NCBI GenBank assembly: GCA_035506535.1 | Contig: DATJPE010000075.1 | Coordinates: 25,896 to 89,895, forward strand | DNA length: 64,000 bases | Source: Actinomycetes bacterium | GTDB lineage: Bacteria; Actinomycetota; Actinomycetes; DATJPE01 | Direction: 5' to 3' | Shown here: positions 1 through 7,494 of the stretch, piece after piece | Layout of the letters: each line of letters starts with the position of its first letter | Position numbering within the stretch: the first letter of the stretch is position 1 | The notes under the pieces: generated by a model | Seen by the model: only the letters and a program-made list of their open reading frames with translations | Databases searched by the model: none | Told to the model about the DNA's origin: nothing | Made by a program: the position numbers and the translations under genes

Positions 1-142
1 CGTCATCGCGGTCATCGCCCGCCCGCAGTACCTGCGACCGCTGTACACGACCGCGCTCGGCGGGCTGATGCTCATCACCGCTTCGGTGCTCTTCGTGATC
101 GGCGTGATCTGGCTGCGCCAGGTCACCAAGGTCGAGGTCTGA
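1..142 (+). CDS. TadB-like type II secretion F family protein, C-terminal end (partial)
   Basis: Only the last 46 residues are in the window; the frame is open from base 2 and stops at 140-142. The visible part is a short basic loop (ARPQYLRPLYTT), one strongly hydrophobic membrane segment (about 20 residues) and the ending RQVTKVEV. This is how TadB inner-membrane platform proteins of Tad/Flp pili end: T2SSF domain, last membrane helix, short tail. The stop lies 1 nt before the TadC start, so the two are translated from one operon, as usual for tadB-tadC. The family is inferred from the tail and the neighbour; the catalytic or packing core lies outside the window. Confidence 0.72.
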   Translation, partial: VIAVIARPQYLRPLYTTALGGLMLITASVLFVIGVIWLRQVTKVEV

Positions 143-143
143 C

Positions 144-1076
144 GTGCTCGCCCTCGGGCTCGCCTGCGTCTTCGCCGCGCTCCTCCTGCTCGTGCTGGCC
201 TTCGACCGGCCCGCTCCCACGCGTGGCGTGAGCCGGTCGCTGGAGGCCGTACGGACGATGCAAACCGGCCCCAAGCCCCCCACCCCTCGGGCGGAGCCGG
301 ACCGTACGGTCGGCGCGCGCCTGGGCAGCCCCCTCCTGCGCCGCCTCACCGTGCTCGGCCGCCGCCTCGACCCGACCGGTCGGACCCACCACCTGCGCCG
401 CCGCCTCGACCTGGCGGGCAACCCCGACGGCTGGGACGTCGACCGGGTCCTGGCGTTCAAGGCGCTCGGGCTCCTCGTCGGCCTGCTGGTCGGGCTCGCC
501 CTGGGACTGCTGCTCTCCTGGGGCGTCGGCGCGCTGCTGGCGGTCGTGGTGCTCGCCGGGGTGCTGGGCTGGTTCGTCCCCGATCTCGTGCTCTACCAGA
601 TGGGCTACGAACGGACCCAGCGGATGCGGCGGGAGCTCCCCGACGCGCTGGACCTGCTCACCATCTCGGTCGAGTCCGGCCTGTCCTTCGACGGCGCGCT
701 CGCCCAGGTCGCGCGCAACACCGAGGGCCCGCTCGCGAGTGAGTTCTTCCGCGTCCTGCAGGAGATGCAGATCGGGGTCGGGCGGACGACGGCGATCCGG
801 GCGATGGGCGAGCGAACGGACCTGCCCGACCTGCGGCAGTTCTCCTCCGCGATGGTCCAGGCCGACACCTTCGGGATCCCCATCGCCGGCGTCCTGCGGG
901 TGCAGGCGCGCGAGATGCGGATCAAGCGGTCGCAACGCGCGGAGGAGCAGGCGCAGAAGATCCCGGTCAAGATCCTCTTCCCGCTGATCTTCTGCATCTT
1001 CCCGCTGCTCATGGTCGTGATCCTCGGCCCGTCGATCGTGACCATCGCAAGAACCCTGTTCGGGATCGGCGGCTGA
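144..1076 (+). CDS. TadC-like type II secretion system F family protein
   Basis: A 310-residue inner-membrane platform protein of a Tad (Flp) pilus assembly system. TadB and TadC together form the membrane base on which the secretion ATPase works. It has an N-terminal hydrophobic segment (about residues 2-20), two adjacent membrane helices at about 105-150, the T2SSF core at about 160-290 (DALDLLTISVESGLSFDGAL is the family signature region) and a last hydrophobic hairpin at 275-305. The GTG start follows the TadB stop by one base. Downstream in the same direction come a receiver/GAF protein, a two-component pair and pilin-like genes, so the Tad context is consistent. The ATPase TadA and the prepilin peptidase would lie upstream, outside the window. 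Confidence 0.85.
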   Translation: MLALGLACVFAALLLLVLAFDRPAPTRGVSRSLEAVRTMQTGPKPPTPRAEPDRTVGARLGSPLLRRLTVLGRRLDPTGRTHHLRRRLDLAGNPDGWDVDRVLAFKALGLLVGLLVGLALGLLLSWGVGALLAVVVLAGVLGWFVPDLVLYQMGYERTQRMRRELPDALDLLTISVESGLSFDGALAQVARNTEGPLASEFFRVLQEMQIGVGRTTAIRAMGERTDLPDLRQFSSAMVQADTFGIPIAGVLRVQAREMRIKRSQRAEEQAQKIPVKILFPLIFCIFPLLMVVILGPSIVTIARTLFGIGG

Positions 1077-1079
1077 GCC

Positions 1080-2135
1080 GTGGCCGTCGTGCTCGTGGTG
1101 ACCCGCAGCCCCAACCTCGCGCTGGCGCTGGGCGGGTCCGGGTCCGCCCACGACGTCATCGAGGTCCGCCCTCCGGGGCTGGCGGCCTGGCTGTCGGGGC
1201 CGGCCCGCCCGACGCCGGCCGTCGTGGTCATCGCCCAGCCCTGGCCGGAGGACGCCCTGGCGACCCTGTTCCGGCTGCGCGACGCCGGGGTGTCCGCACC
1301 GGCGCTGATCCTCTCCGGAGACGGGGACGCCTGGGCGGCCCTGGAGGACACCGCACCGGGCGGGGACCCGGCGTCGCGCCTGCTGCCTCTCCCGGTCACC
1401 GGACCGGACCTGGTGGCCGCGGTCGAGGGGGCGCTGGGGGCCCCCTCGGCGCCGACCGCCGTCGCGCCGACCCGGCTCGCGGGGCCGGCGGCGGCCCCGT
1501 CGCGTCCGGCCGACGAGCCGTCGGAGGCGGACGAGGCACCCGCACCGGTCCCGCCGGCCGGGCACGTCATCGACCTTCGAGGCGGCGAGGCGGAGCAGGC
1601 GCGCGCCGCCGACGTCCGCGCCGCGGTGCGGCGCCTGCTCGAGCAGGTCGACGAGGTGTACGGCGTGCCCGAGAGCGCGGCCGTGGTCCTCGCGGAGGCT
1701 CGGGCGCGGGTCGGCGCGGACGCCGCGGTCCTGCTCGTGGCCGACGGCGAGCGCTGGCGCCCGGCGGCGGTCGAGGGGCTGACGGACGAGGAACGGGTGG
1801 ACGTGCTCCCCCCGTCGTCCTGGGTGGCCTCGACGATCGGCTCGGCCCGCCGTGGCCTCGTCGTCGAGGACACCGACCTGGCCCGGGAACGCCTCGACGG
1901 CGTCGGACTCGGCGCGCGGCGCCACGTCCTCGTGGCTCCGATGGCCCCGTCCGGGGCCGTCGTCGTCCTCGCCAGGGAGGACCCGGCGTTCACCGACGGC
2001 GAGGTGTCCTCGCTCGTCGACCTGGCCGAGGAGGCCGGGCCTCTGCTCGTGGCCGCGCAGGACGCCCGCTCGCTGGCCAGGGCGCTGGCCCCGTTGCGTG
2101 ACGTGGAGGCCCTCCCCGAGCGCGTGTCCGGCTGA
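1080..2135 (+). CDS. receiver-like plus GAF-like domain protein of the Tad locus
   Basis: A 351-residue protein I cannot name with certainty. Residues 1-120 look like a receiver fold without the usual paired acidic residues (the first strand reads VVLVVTRSP, and the third strand VVVIAQP has no phosphoacceptor Asp). Then comes a proline/alanine-rich linker (about 120-165) and a GAF-like domain (about 190-340; SAAVVLAEARARVGADAAVLLV ... VVVLAREDPAFTDGE). No membrane segments or HTH are seen. The GTG start is 3 nt after tadC. Some TadZ proteins also begin with an atypical receiver, but no ParA-type ATPase domain follows here. I infer a signalling or localisation role in the Tad locus; a link to the histidine kinase immediately downstream is equally possible. 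Confidence 0.5.
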   Translation: MAVVLVVTRSPNLALALGGSGSAHDVIEVRPPGLAAWLSGPARPTPAVVVIAQPWPEDALATLFRLRDAGVSAPALILSGDGDAWAALEDTAPGGDPASRLLPLPVTGPDLVAAVEGALGAPSAPTAVAPTRLAGPAAAPSRPADEPSEADEAPAPVPPAGHVIDLRGGEAEQARAADVRAAVRRLLEQVDEVYGVPESAAVVLAEARARVGADAAVLLVADGERWRPAAVEGLTDEERVDVLPPSSWVASTIGSARRGLVVEDTDLARERLDGVGLGARRHVLVAPMAPSGAVVVLAREDPAFTDGEVSSLVDLAEEAGPLLVAAQDARSLARALAPLRDVEALPERVSG

Positions 2136-2165
2136 TCCCCGCCCTCGTCTGTCAGTCTTGACCCT

Positions 2166-3806
2166 GTGGCAGGGGTGACGCGCGTCCGGGTCGACGTCCG
2201 CATGACCGTCGTCCTGGTCCGGATGTTCGTCTACGCGGTCTGTCTCACCCTCGTCCTGCTCAGCGGGACCATCCCCAACCACGGCCTCACGGTGGTCGGC
2301 CTGTTCGTCGTGGCCGTCGCGGCGAGCGTGCCGAGCGGCTCGGACACGGTGAACCGCTGGCGGCCGGTGGGCGAGGCGGTGGCCACCGTGGCGCTCACCT
2401 GCGGCACCGGGCACGTCGAGCAGGCCCTGCTCCCCTACCTGATCGCCCCGGCGCTGGACGCGGGACTGCTGGGCGGGCTGCGGGTCGTGCTCTACGAGAC
2501 CGGGTTCGCCTCCGCCACCCTGCTGGTGTGCGGCTTCCTCGAGCAGCCCGACGACATCCGCGACTTCACCTCCTTCGCTGCGCAGTGGGTCGTGCTCTCC
2601 CTGGCCGTCGGCCTGCTGGCCGCGTGGGTACGCCGGATCCGGGTCCAGCAGGCGGTCAACTCCTCCTCGTCCTACGCGGCGGCCTATCGCCTGCTCTCCC
2701 AGCTGCGCCTGGTCTCGAGGCAGCTCTCCGGCGGCCTGGACGCCGTCGTGCTGGGCCAGGCGATGCTGCAGGGGATCCGGGCCCGGCTGCGCTACGCGCG
2801 CGCCGCGCTCTTCGTGCGCTCCGAGGGCGGTCGGCTGATCCCCCTGGCGTGCGCCGGGACCGACCGGGTCGACTGGACGCCGGCCATCGACGACGACTCG
2901 CCGTGGGCCGAGGCCTGGTCGACCGGCGCCCCGCAGCGGGTGGGCCAGACGTTCACCGCCGGCGAGGGCGGCTTCGCGGCGGTGCTCCCGCTGCGGGTCG
3001 GCATGCGCACGATCGGGCTGGTGGGGGTCGAGCGCGTCGAGGCGCCCTTCCACGACGACGCGCTGGCCGACGCGGAGGCGCTGCTCGACGAGGGCGCGCT
3101 GCGGCTGGAGACCGCGCTGCTGTTCAGCGAGATCCGCCAGATCGCCACCGCGGAGGAGCGCCGCCGGGTCGCGCGGGAGATCCACGACGGGATCGCCCAA
3201 GAGCTCGCCTCGCTGGGCTACGCGGTCGACGACATGTCCTACCGCGCCACCGACGAGGAGGCCCGCGAGCAGCTGCAGGCACTGCGCCGCGAGATCACCC
3301 GGATCATCAGCGAGCTGCGACTGTCGATCTTCGACCTGCGCAGCGAGGTGCAGCCGTCGGCCGGCCTGGCCACGGCCCTGTCGGACTACGCCCGCCAGGT
3401 TGGGGCCACCTCGCACCTGACCGTGCACCTCGTGCTCGACGAGTCGCCGTCTCGCCTGCGGGCCGACGTCGAGACCGAGCTGCTGCGGATCGCGCAGGAG
3501 GCCATCACCAACGTCCGCAAGCACGCCGGGGCGCGCACACTCTGGGTCACCTGCCGGATCGCGCCTCCGGCGGCGCTCCTGCGAGTCGAGGACGACGGGC
3601 GCGGGCTGGGCCCGGGACGACTCGACAGCTACGGGTTGGAGATCATGAAGGAGCGGGCTGCCAGGATCGGGGCCAGCCTCAACGTCGCCGAGCGTGACGA
3701 GCGTGGCACGGTGGTGGAGGTCGTCATCGGCGGCCAGGAAGAGCCGGGTGGGCGTACCCGGCGGGAGGGAGAGCTCGGTGCCCACGACAGTGCTGCTCGT
3801 CGATGA
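2166..3806 (+). CDS. membrane sensor histidine kinase, HisKA_3/NarL type
   Basis: A 546-residue sensor kinase. Residues about 12-155 contain several hydrophobic helices forming a membrane sensor with almost no periplasmic loops. About 190-325 resembles a GAF domain. The dimerisation/phosphoacceptor region is HisKA_3, with RRVAREIHDGIAQ placing the phospho-accepting His near residue 340. The C-terminus is an HATPase_c domain with the N box (EAITNVRKHA) and the DDGRGLG ATP-binding motif. The kinase should phosphorylate the response regulator encoded next, whose start overlaps its end by 29 nt. The GTG at 2166 is used; an internal ATG at about residue 13 is an alternative. The signal sensed is unknown, but the flanking pilus genes suggest control of Tad pilus expression. 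Confidence 0.85.
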   Translation: MAGVTRVRVDVRMTVVLVRMFVYAVCLTLVLLSGTIPNHGLTVVGLFVVAVAASVPSGSDTVNRWRPVGEAVATVALTCGTGHVEQALLPYLIAPALDAGLLGGLRVVLYETGFASATLLVCGFLEQPDDIRDFTSFAAQWVVLSLAVGLLAAWVRRIRVQQAVNSSSSYAAAYRLLSQLRLVSRQLSGGLDAVVLGQAMLQGIRARLRYARAALFVRSEGGRLIPLACAGTDRVDWTPAIDDDSPWAEAWSTGAPQRVGQTFTAGEGGFAAVLPLRVGMRTIGLVGVERVEAPFHDDALADAEALLDEGALRLETALLFSEIRQIATAEERRRVAREIHDGIAQELASLGYAVDDMSYRATDEEAREQLQALRREITRIISELRLSIFDLRSEVQPSAGLATALSDYARQVGATSHLTVHLVLDESPSRLRADVETELLRIAQEAITNVRKHAGARTLWVTCRIAPPAALLRVEDDGRGLGPGRLDSYGLEIMKERAARIGASLNVAERDERGTVVEVVIGGQEEPGGRTRREGELGAHDSAARR

Positions 3807-4422
3807 CCACGAGCTGATCAGGCAGGGGCTGCGGCGGGCGTTCGAGCGAAGCGGCGACTTCGAGGTCCTCGCCGAGTCGGGAACGGTGAGCGACGGGGTC
3901 CGTCAGGCTGGCGCCCTGCGGCCGGACGTCGTCGTGGTCGACGTACGGCTGCCGGACGGCAGCGGGCTCGAGCTGGTCCGCCAGATCCGCGGGGAGCGCG
4001 ACGACATCGGGATCGTGGTCCTCACCATGTACGCCGGCGACGAGCAGCTGTTCGCGGCGCTGGACGCGGGGGCCAGCGCGTTCGTGCCCAAGGACGCTCC
4101 CACCGACGACGTGGTGGCCGCTGCCCGACACGCCGCGGCGAACCCCCGCGCGTTCACCGCGAGCGACCTCGGCGAGGCGATGAAGCGCCGCCTGACCCCG
4201 ACCGGGCCTCAGCTGTCCCCCCGGGAGAAGGAGGTGCTGCAGCTGCTCGCCGACGGTCTCGGCGTCGCCCAGATCTCCCGACGGCTCTACATCAGCGAGT
4301 CGACGACGAAGACCCACATCTCGAAGCTGTACGAGAAGCTGGGTGCCGCCAACCGGGCACAGGCGCTGATGACCGCGCTGCGACTGGGACTGATCAAGCA
4401 GGACGGCCCGTCGCCGCTGTGA
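3778..4422 (+). CDS. LuxR/NarL-family response regulator
   Basis: A 214-residue DNA-binding response regulator. The receiver (residues 1-120) has the acidic pair in LLVDDHE, the phosphoacceptor Asp near residue 55 (VVVVDVRLPDG), the switch Thr in VVLTMYAG and Lys in FVPKDAP. A LuxR-type HTH follows at about 145-205 (LSPREKEVLQLLADG ... ESTTKTHISKLYEKLG). I chose the GTG at 3778 because it precedes the first receiver strand directly and has a GGGAGGGA ribosome site 8-9 nt upstream; a longer frame opens earlier inside the kinase gene but adds only non-homologous residues. It is the partner of the overlapping histidine kinase and overlaps the first pilin-like gene by 4 nt. Confidence 0.88.
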   Translation: MPTTVLLVDDHELIRQGLRRAFERSGDFEVLAESGTVSDGVRQAGALRPDVVVVDVRLPDGSGLELVRQIRGERDDIGIVVLTMYAGDEQLFAALDAGASAFVPKDAPTDDVVAAARHAAANPRAFTASDLGEAMKRRLTPTGPQLSPREKEVLQLLADGLGVAQISRRLYISESTTKTHISKLYEKLGAANRAQALMTALRLGLIKQDGPSPL

Positions 4423-4598
4423 GCGGACGCGACGCGGGGGTCTCCGCGGTCGAGTACGCCCTGCTGCTCGCCGGGATCATCCTCGTCGTCATCGCTTCGG
4501 TCGTGGCGCTCACCCGCGTCGTCGGGGAGCGGTACACGACCGACTGCACCCAGGTGGGGACCGGCGGGGTGAGCGCCGCCCCGAGCCCCTGCCCCTAG
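4419..4598 (+). CDS. Flp-type pilin-like small protein
   Basis: A 59-residue protein starting at a GTG that overlaps the response-regulator stop (GTGA). It has the class III (Flp) pilin signature: a short polar leader, then SAVEYALLLAG with the conserved Glu at position +5 of the mature protein, and a single hydrophobic helix (about residues 13-33). A short polar tail with two Cys follows (DCTQ ... PSPCP). The Tad prepilin peptidase would cut before the hydrophobic stretch. Only 60 codons long, it is easily missed by gene finders. It lies directly upstream of a second Flp-like gene. Whether it is the main pilin or a minor one cannot be told from sequence. Confidence 0.72.
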   Translation: MSGRDAGVSAVEYALLLAGIILVVIASVVALTRVVGERYTTDCTQVGTGGVSAAPSPCP

Positions 4599-4748
4599 CC
4601 ACGGGGTCCGAACCGAGGATCCCCGGGTCCTCCATTCGGGGGATGGCAACGGGACCGCTGGCCCGATGACGGTGGGTGCCCATCGCCCTTCACGATGGTG
4701 AGGCTGGGCTCGAGGGGGGCTCAGCAGTTCGTCACAGGAAGGACCTGG

Positions 4749-4970
4749 ATGTTCGCGCGCGTACGCCGCACCCTGAACGCACGTGGGGAGGACGGCGCGT
4801 CGGCGGTCGAGTACGCCCTGCTGGTCGCTGCGATCGCGGCCCTGATCATCGTCGTGGTCTTCGCCTTCGGTGGTCTGGTCCGCAGCATCTTCCAGAACAC
4901 CTGCAACGACCTGAAGGACAAGACGAGCAACTCCAGCTCCGACTGCGGCAACGGGAGCAGCGGGGGCTGA
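4749..4970 (+). CDS. Flp family type IVb pilin
   Basis: A 73-residue protein and the best Flp pilin in the window. MFARVRRTLNARGEDG is a basic leader, followed by ASAVEYALLVAAIAALIIVV with the Glu+5/Tyr+6 pair typical of Flp pilins, one membrane helix and a polar Ser/Asn-rich tail with two Cys (NTCNDL ... SDCGNG). I chose the ATG at 4749 because AGGAAGGA lies 5-12 nt upstream; a longer frame from 4695 has no such site. The 150 bases separating it from the previous gene show no other reading frame, so it may have its own promoter, as major pilins often do. Confidence 0.85.
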   Translation: MFARVRRTLNARGEDGASAVEYALLVAAIAALIIVVVFAFGGLVRSIFQNTCNDLKDKTSNSSSDCGNGSSGG

Positions 4971-5069
4971 CCGGCGACGGCCGGTGCCCGCCGTTCCCGT
5001 GCACCACCACCACCGACGTCGGTCGAAGCCCCGGCGTCGGAGCGACCCGACGTCCTGGGGGGGACCGTC

Positions 5070-5279
5070 ATGGACCACACCGTGCCCGACGACGGCCGCA
5101 CGGCCACCGTCGACGAACGTCGAAGCCTCGCGAGCGAGTACGCGCTCGCCGCGGCGACCCTGCTGACCGTCCTCGTGGTGGCCGGCGTCGCCGCCCTCAC
5201 CGCCCACCACCTGCTCGGCCAGGGGTGCGAGAGCCTGGCTCAGTCCGCGAGCGCGACCGTCCCGGCCGTCTGCCGCTGA
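5070..5279 (+). CDS. third pilin-like small membrane protein
   Basis: A 69-residue protein with a 22-residue acidic/basic N-terminus followed by ASEYALAAATLLTVLVVAG, which keeps the Glu-Tyr pair of Flp pilins before one hydrophobic helix. The tail contains two Cys (QGCESL ... PAVCR), as in the two genes upstream. The leader is acidic rather than basic, so processing by the Tad peptidase is less certain; it may be a minor pilin. The ATG at 5070 is used. The 3' end overlaps the convergent PAP2-family gene by 40 bp, so the last 13 codons are shared between strands. Confidence 0.6.
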   Translation: MDHTVPDDGRTATVDERRSLASEYALAAATLLTVLVVAGVAALTAHHLLGQGCESLAQSASATVPAVCR

Positions 5280-6259
5280 TCGATGCCGCCCGGCGGCCGG
5301 GCGGTGTCGGAGAGGCCCATGTCGCGCTCCAGACGCACGATCCGGCGGCGCTCGCGCCAGCGCTCCCACGCCCCGACCGCGAGCATCGTGGCCACGGCGT
5401 AGAGCCACCCGAGGAGCACGTCGGTGACGTAGTGCTCCCCGCAGTAGACCAGCGCCAGCCCCATCGCCACCGGGTAGGCGAACAGCCACAGCCGGGGCCA
5501 CACGGGACGGCGTTCGAAGATGAGGAACAACGCGATGAGCATCGAGAATCCGGCGTGCAGCGACGGGACCGCCGCGACGTAGTTCGCGTGAGCCGAACCG
5601 ACCCGCAGCCAGTGCTCCGTGGGGGCCATGTGCAGGGCCGCCATCCCGTGCCCGGTGATCGGGCGCACCCCGGTGATGTAGCCCTGGTAGTCAGCCAGCC
5701 AGGGCGGCGCGGCCGGGTAGAGCACGTACGTGGCCAGGCCGGCGATCGCCAGCACGAGGAAGCGCCGCATGAAGCGGGCCCAGCGCCGCCGGGACACGAT
5801 GTACAGGGCGGTCCCGAGCGCGAACGTGGCGATGAAGTGCGACAGGTAGACCAGTCCGGCGGCCTCGTCGTACCAGTGCACGACGGAGGGGTTGTAGAAG
5901 TGCGCCTGCAGCCACGCGGTCGGCACGACGCCGTGGAAGAGCAGCTTGTCGGTGTCGATCGTCCAGGTGTAGTGCGTGGGGATGCCGAGCATGGTCGCCC
6001 AGCCGCGGGTGTAGTCGTAGAGCCACAGGACGGCGAAGAGCGGCAGCCAATCGAGCAGGATGCGGTGCACCTTCACCCCGCGGCCCACGTTGGCCACGAG
6101 GATCACGACGAGGACCCAGATCATCTGGCCGAGCCGGGTGACGGGCGGGCCCATGATCCACCACGAGTAGAAGAACGCGCCGACGGCGAGCAGGACGGCC
6201 AGGGCGCGCCAGGAGACCAGGCGTCGGACCAGCACCAGGTCAGGAGAGAGCGCGGTCAC
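5240..6259 (-). CDS. PAP2-superfamily membrane protein (inositol phosphotransferase-like)
   Basis: A 339-residue integral membrane protein with about six helices and the PAP2 phosphatase/phosphotransferase motifs: YPAAPPWLA (motif 1 region), VAAVPSLHAGFS (motif 2, catalytic His) and YCGEHYVTDVLLGW (motif 3). This arrangement (APPW, PSLHA, GEHYxxDV) is characteristic of the AUR1/inositol-phosphoryl transferase branch, common in actinobacteria and often annotated as phosphatase PAP2 family. The likely substrate is a phospholipid or lipid-linked phosphate at the membrane. It is on the minus strand behind pimB with a 69-base gap, and convergent with the pilin genes. A role in phosphatidylinositol or lipoglycan metabolism is suggested by the pimB neighbour but is inference. 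Confidence 0.82.
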   Translation of the reverse strand: MTALSPDLVLVRRLVSWRALAVLLAVGAFFYSWWIMGPPVTRLGQMIWVLVVILVANVGRGVKVHRILLDWLPLFAVLWLYDYTRGWATMLGIPTHYTWTIDTDKLLFHGVVPTAWLQAHFYNPSVVHWYDEAAGLVYLSHFIATFALGTALYIVSRRRWARFMRRFLVLAIAGLATYVLYPAAPPWLADYQGYITGVRPITGHGMAALHMAPTEHWLRVGSAHANYVAAVPSLHAGFSMLIALFLIFERRPVWPRLWLFAYPVAMGLALVYCGEHYVTDVLLGWLYAVATMLAVGAWERWRERRRIVRLERDMGLSDTARPPGGIDQRQTAGTVALAD

Positions 6260-6328
6260 CTGCTGTTCATCCCTTCGACGACGCTCGGCTTCCCCAACTT
6301 CCCCGCGACGTCAGACCAGGGTGCCACA

Positions 6329-7483
6329 TCACGGCCCCCGGACCGGCAGGGGGAGGTCCGGGTCGAGGAGCAGGGCCAGCCGGACGGCCGCCGTGTCCCA
6401 CCGCCAGTCCCGCTCCACCCACGCGCGACCCGCTCGGCCCATGGCCGCGGCCAGTTCCGCGTCGCTGAGCAGCCGCGCGAGCCGCGCGACGACGGCGTCG
6501 AGGTCCGCTCCGGGCACGACGTAGCCGGTCTCCCCGTCCAGGACGGCGTCGGGGGCGCCGCCGGAGTCGCCGGCCAGGACCGGCAGCCCGGTCGCTGAGG
6601 CCTCGAGGTAGACGATGCCGAGGCCCTCGACGTCGAGGCCGCGGTGGCGCGTCCGGCACGGCATCGCGAAGACGTCGCCCGCCGCGTAGTGCAGGGCGAG
6701 CTCCGCGCCCGGCACCGACCCGGTCAGCACGACGTCGTCGGCCACGCCGAGCCGCTCGGCGAGGCCACGCAAGCGGTCGCGGTACGGGCCGCCGCCCACG
6801 AGCAGCAGGGCCACGCCGTCGACCTGCCGGCGCAGGGCGGGCAGCGCGCGGATCAGCGTGTCCTGGCCCTTGCGCGGCATCAGACGGGAGACGCACACGA
6901 CGACCGGGCGTCCCTGCAGGCCGTACCGGGCACGGATGGCGCCACCGTCGAGCCCGGGCCGGAAGGTCGAGTCGTCCACGCCCGGGGTGAGCCGGACCAG
7001 CTTCGCGACGTCAGGGGCGGCCACGGCGGCTGCGATCCGGCCCCTGGTGTAGGCCCCCAGGAAGGTGAGCACGTCAACTCCGGCGGCCACCCGGCGCACC
7101 ACCTGGGCGGTCCCGGGCAGCCCAGCCCAGCCGGCCTCGTGGCCGTGGGTCAAGGCGACGATGCGACGGGCTCCGGCGGCTCGCAGGCGGGGCGCGAGCA
7201 GACCCAGGGGCGCCGCCGCGCCGAACAGGACTCGGTCGCAGGAGAAGCCTCGCAGCAGCTCCGCGGCCCGCCCGCCCACGGCTGGGGTGGGCAGCAGCAC
7301 CCGGTGCGGGTGGCGCACCACCGGGAAGGGCTGGACGGCGTCGAAGGCGGCGGCGCCGCGCCACTGGGAGGCGTACACGACGACCGAGTCAGCCTCTTGT
7401 CGCCGTAGCAGCTCGTGGACGAAGGTCTGGATGCCGCCGGGCCGCGGCGGGAAGTCGTTGGTCACCACCAGCGTCCGCGACAC
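6329..7483 (-). CDS. pimB: GT4 glycosyltransferase, PimB-like alpha-(1,6)-mannosyltransferase
   Basis: A 384-residue GT-B enzyme. The N-terminal domain begins TLVVTNDFPPRPGGIQ, the usual acceptor-side glycine loop. The C-terminal half has VSRLMPRKGQD and the E-x7-E donor-binding motif in EGLGIVYLEA near residue 290. It resembles the enzyme that adds the second mannose from GDP-mannose to phosphatidylinositol monomannoside (M. tuberculosis Rv2188c). That assignment rests on the start motif, the length and the gene order: the two genes upstream on this strand are the same kinds of genes that precede Rv2188c. It is 11 nt downstream of the zinc peptidase gene, so probably the third gene of the riboswitch-led unit. 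Donor and acceptor are not proven by sequence. Confidence 0.82.
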   Translation of the reverse strand: MSRTLVVTNDFPPRPGGIQTFVHELLRRQEADSVVVYASQWRGAAAFDAVQPFPVVRHPHRVLLPTPAVGGRAAELLRGFSCDRVLFGAAAPLGLLAPRLRAAGARRIVALTHGHEAGWAGLPGTAQVVRRVAAGVDVLTFLGAYTRGRIAAAVAAPDVAKLVRLTPGVDDSTFRPGLDGGAIRARYGLQGRPVVVCVSRLMPRKGQDTLIRALPALRRQVDGVALLLVGGGPYRDRLRGLAERLGVADDVVLTGSVPGAELALHYAAGDVFAMPCRTRHRGLDVEGLGIVYLEASATGLPVLAGDSGGAPDAVLDGETGYVVPGADLDAVVARLARLLSDAELAAAMGRAGRAWVERDWRWDTAAVRLALLLDPDLPLPVRGP

Positions 7484-7494
7484 GAGCGAGCACC

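Noticed and set aside
123..3785. 1220-codon open frame on the minus strand opposite tadC and the kinase genes
   Set aside because: Its translation is low-complexity Arg/Gly/Asp/Gln without motifs, and the plus strand holds clear family members over the same bases. Long antisense frames are expected at this GC content.
4599..4748. tRNA or small RNA between the pilin-like genes
   Set aside because: No cloverleaf, CCA end or strong conserved structure could be formed by eye; nothing else is seen in these 150 bases.
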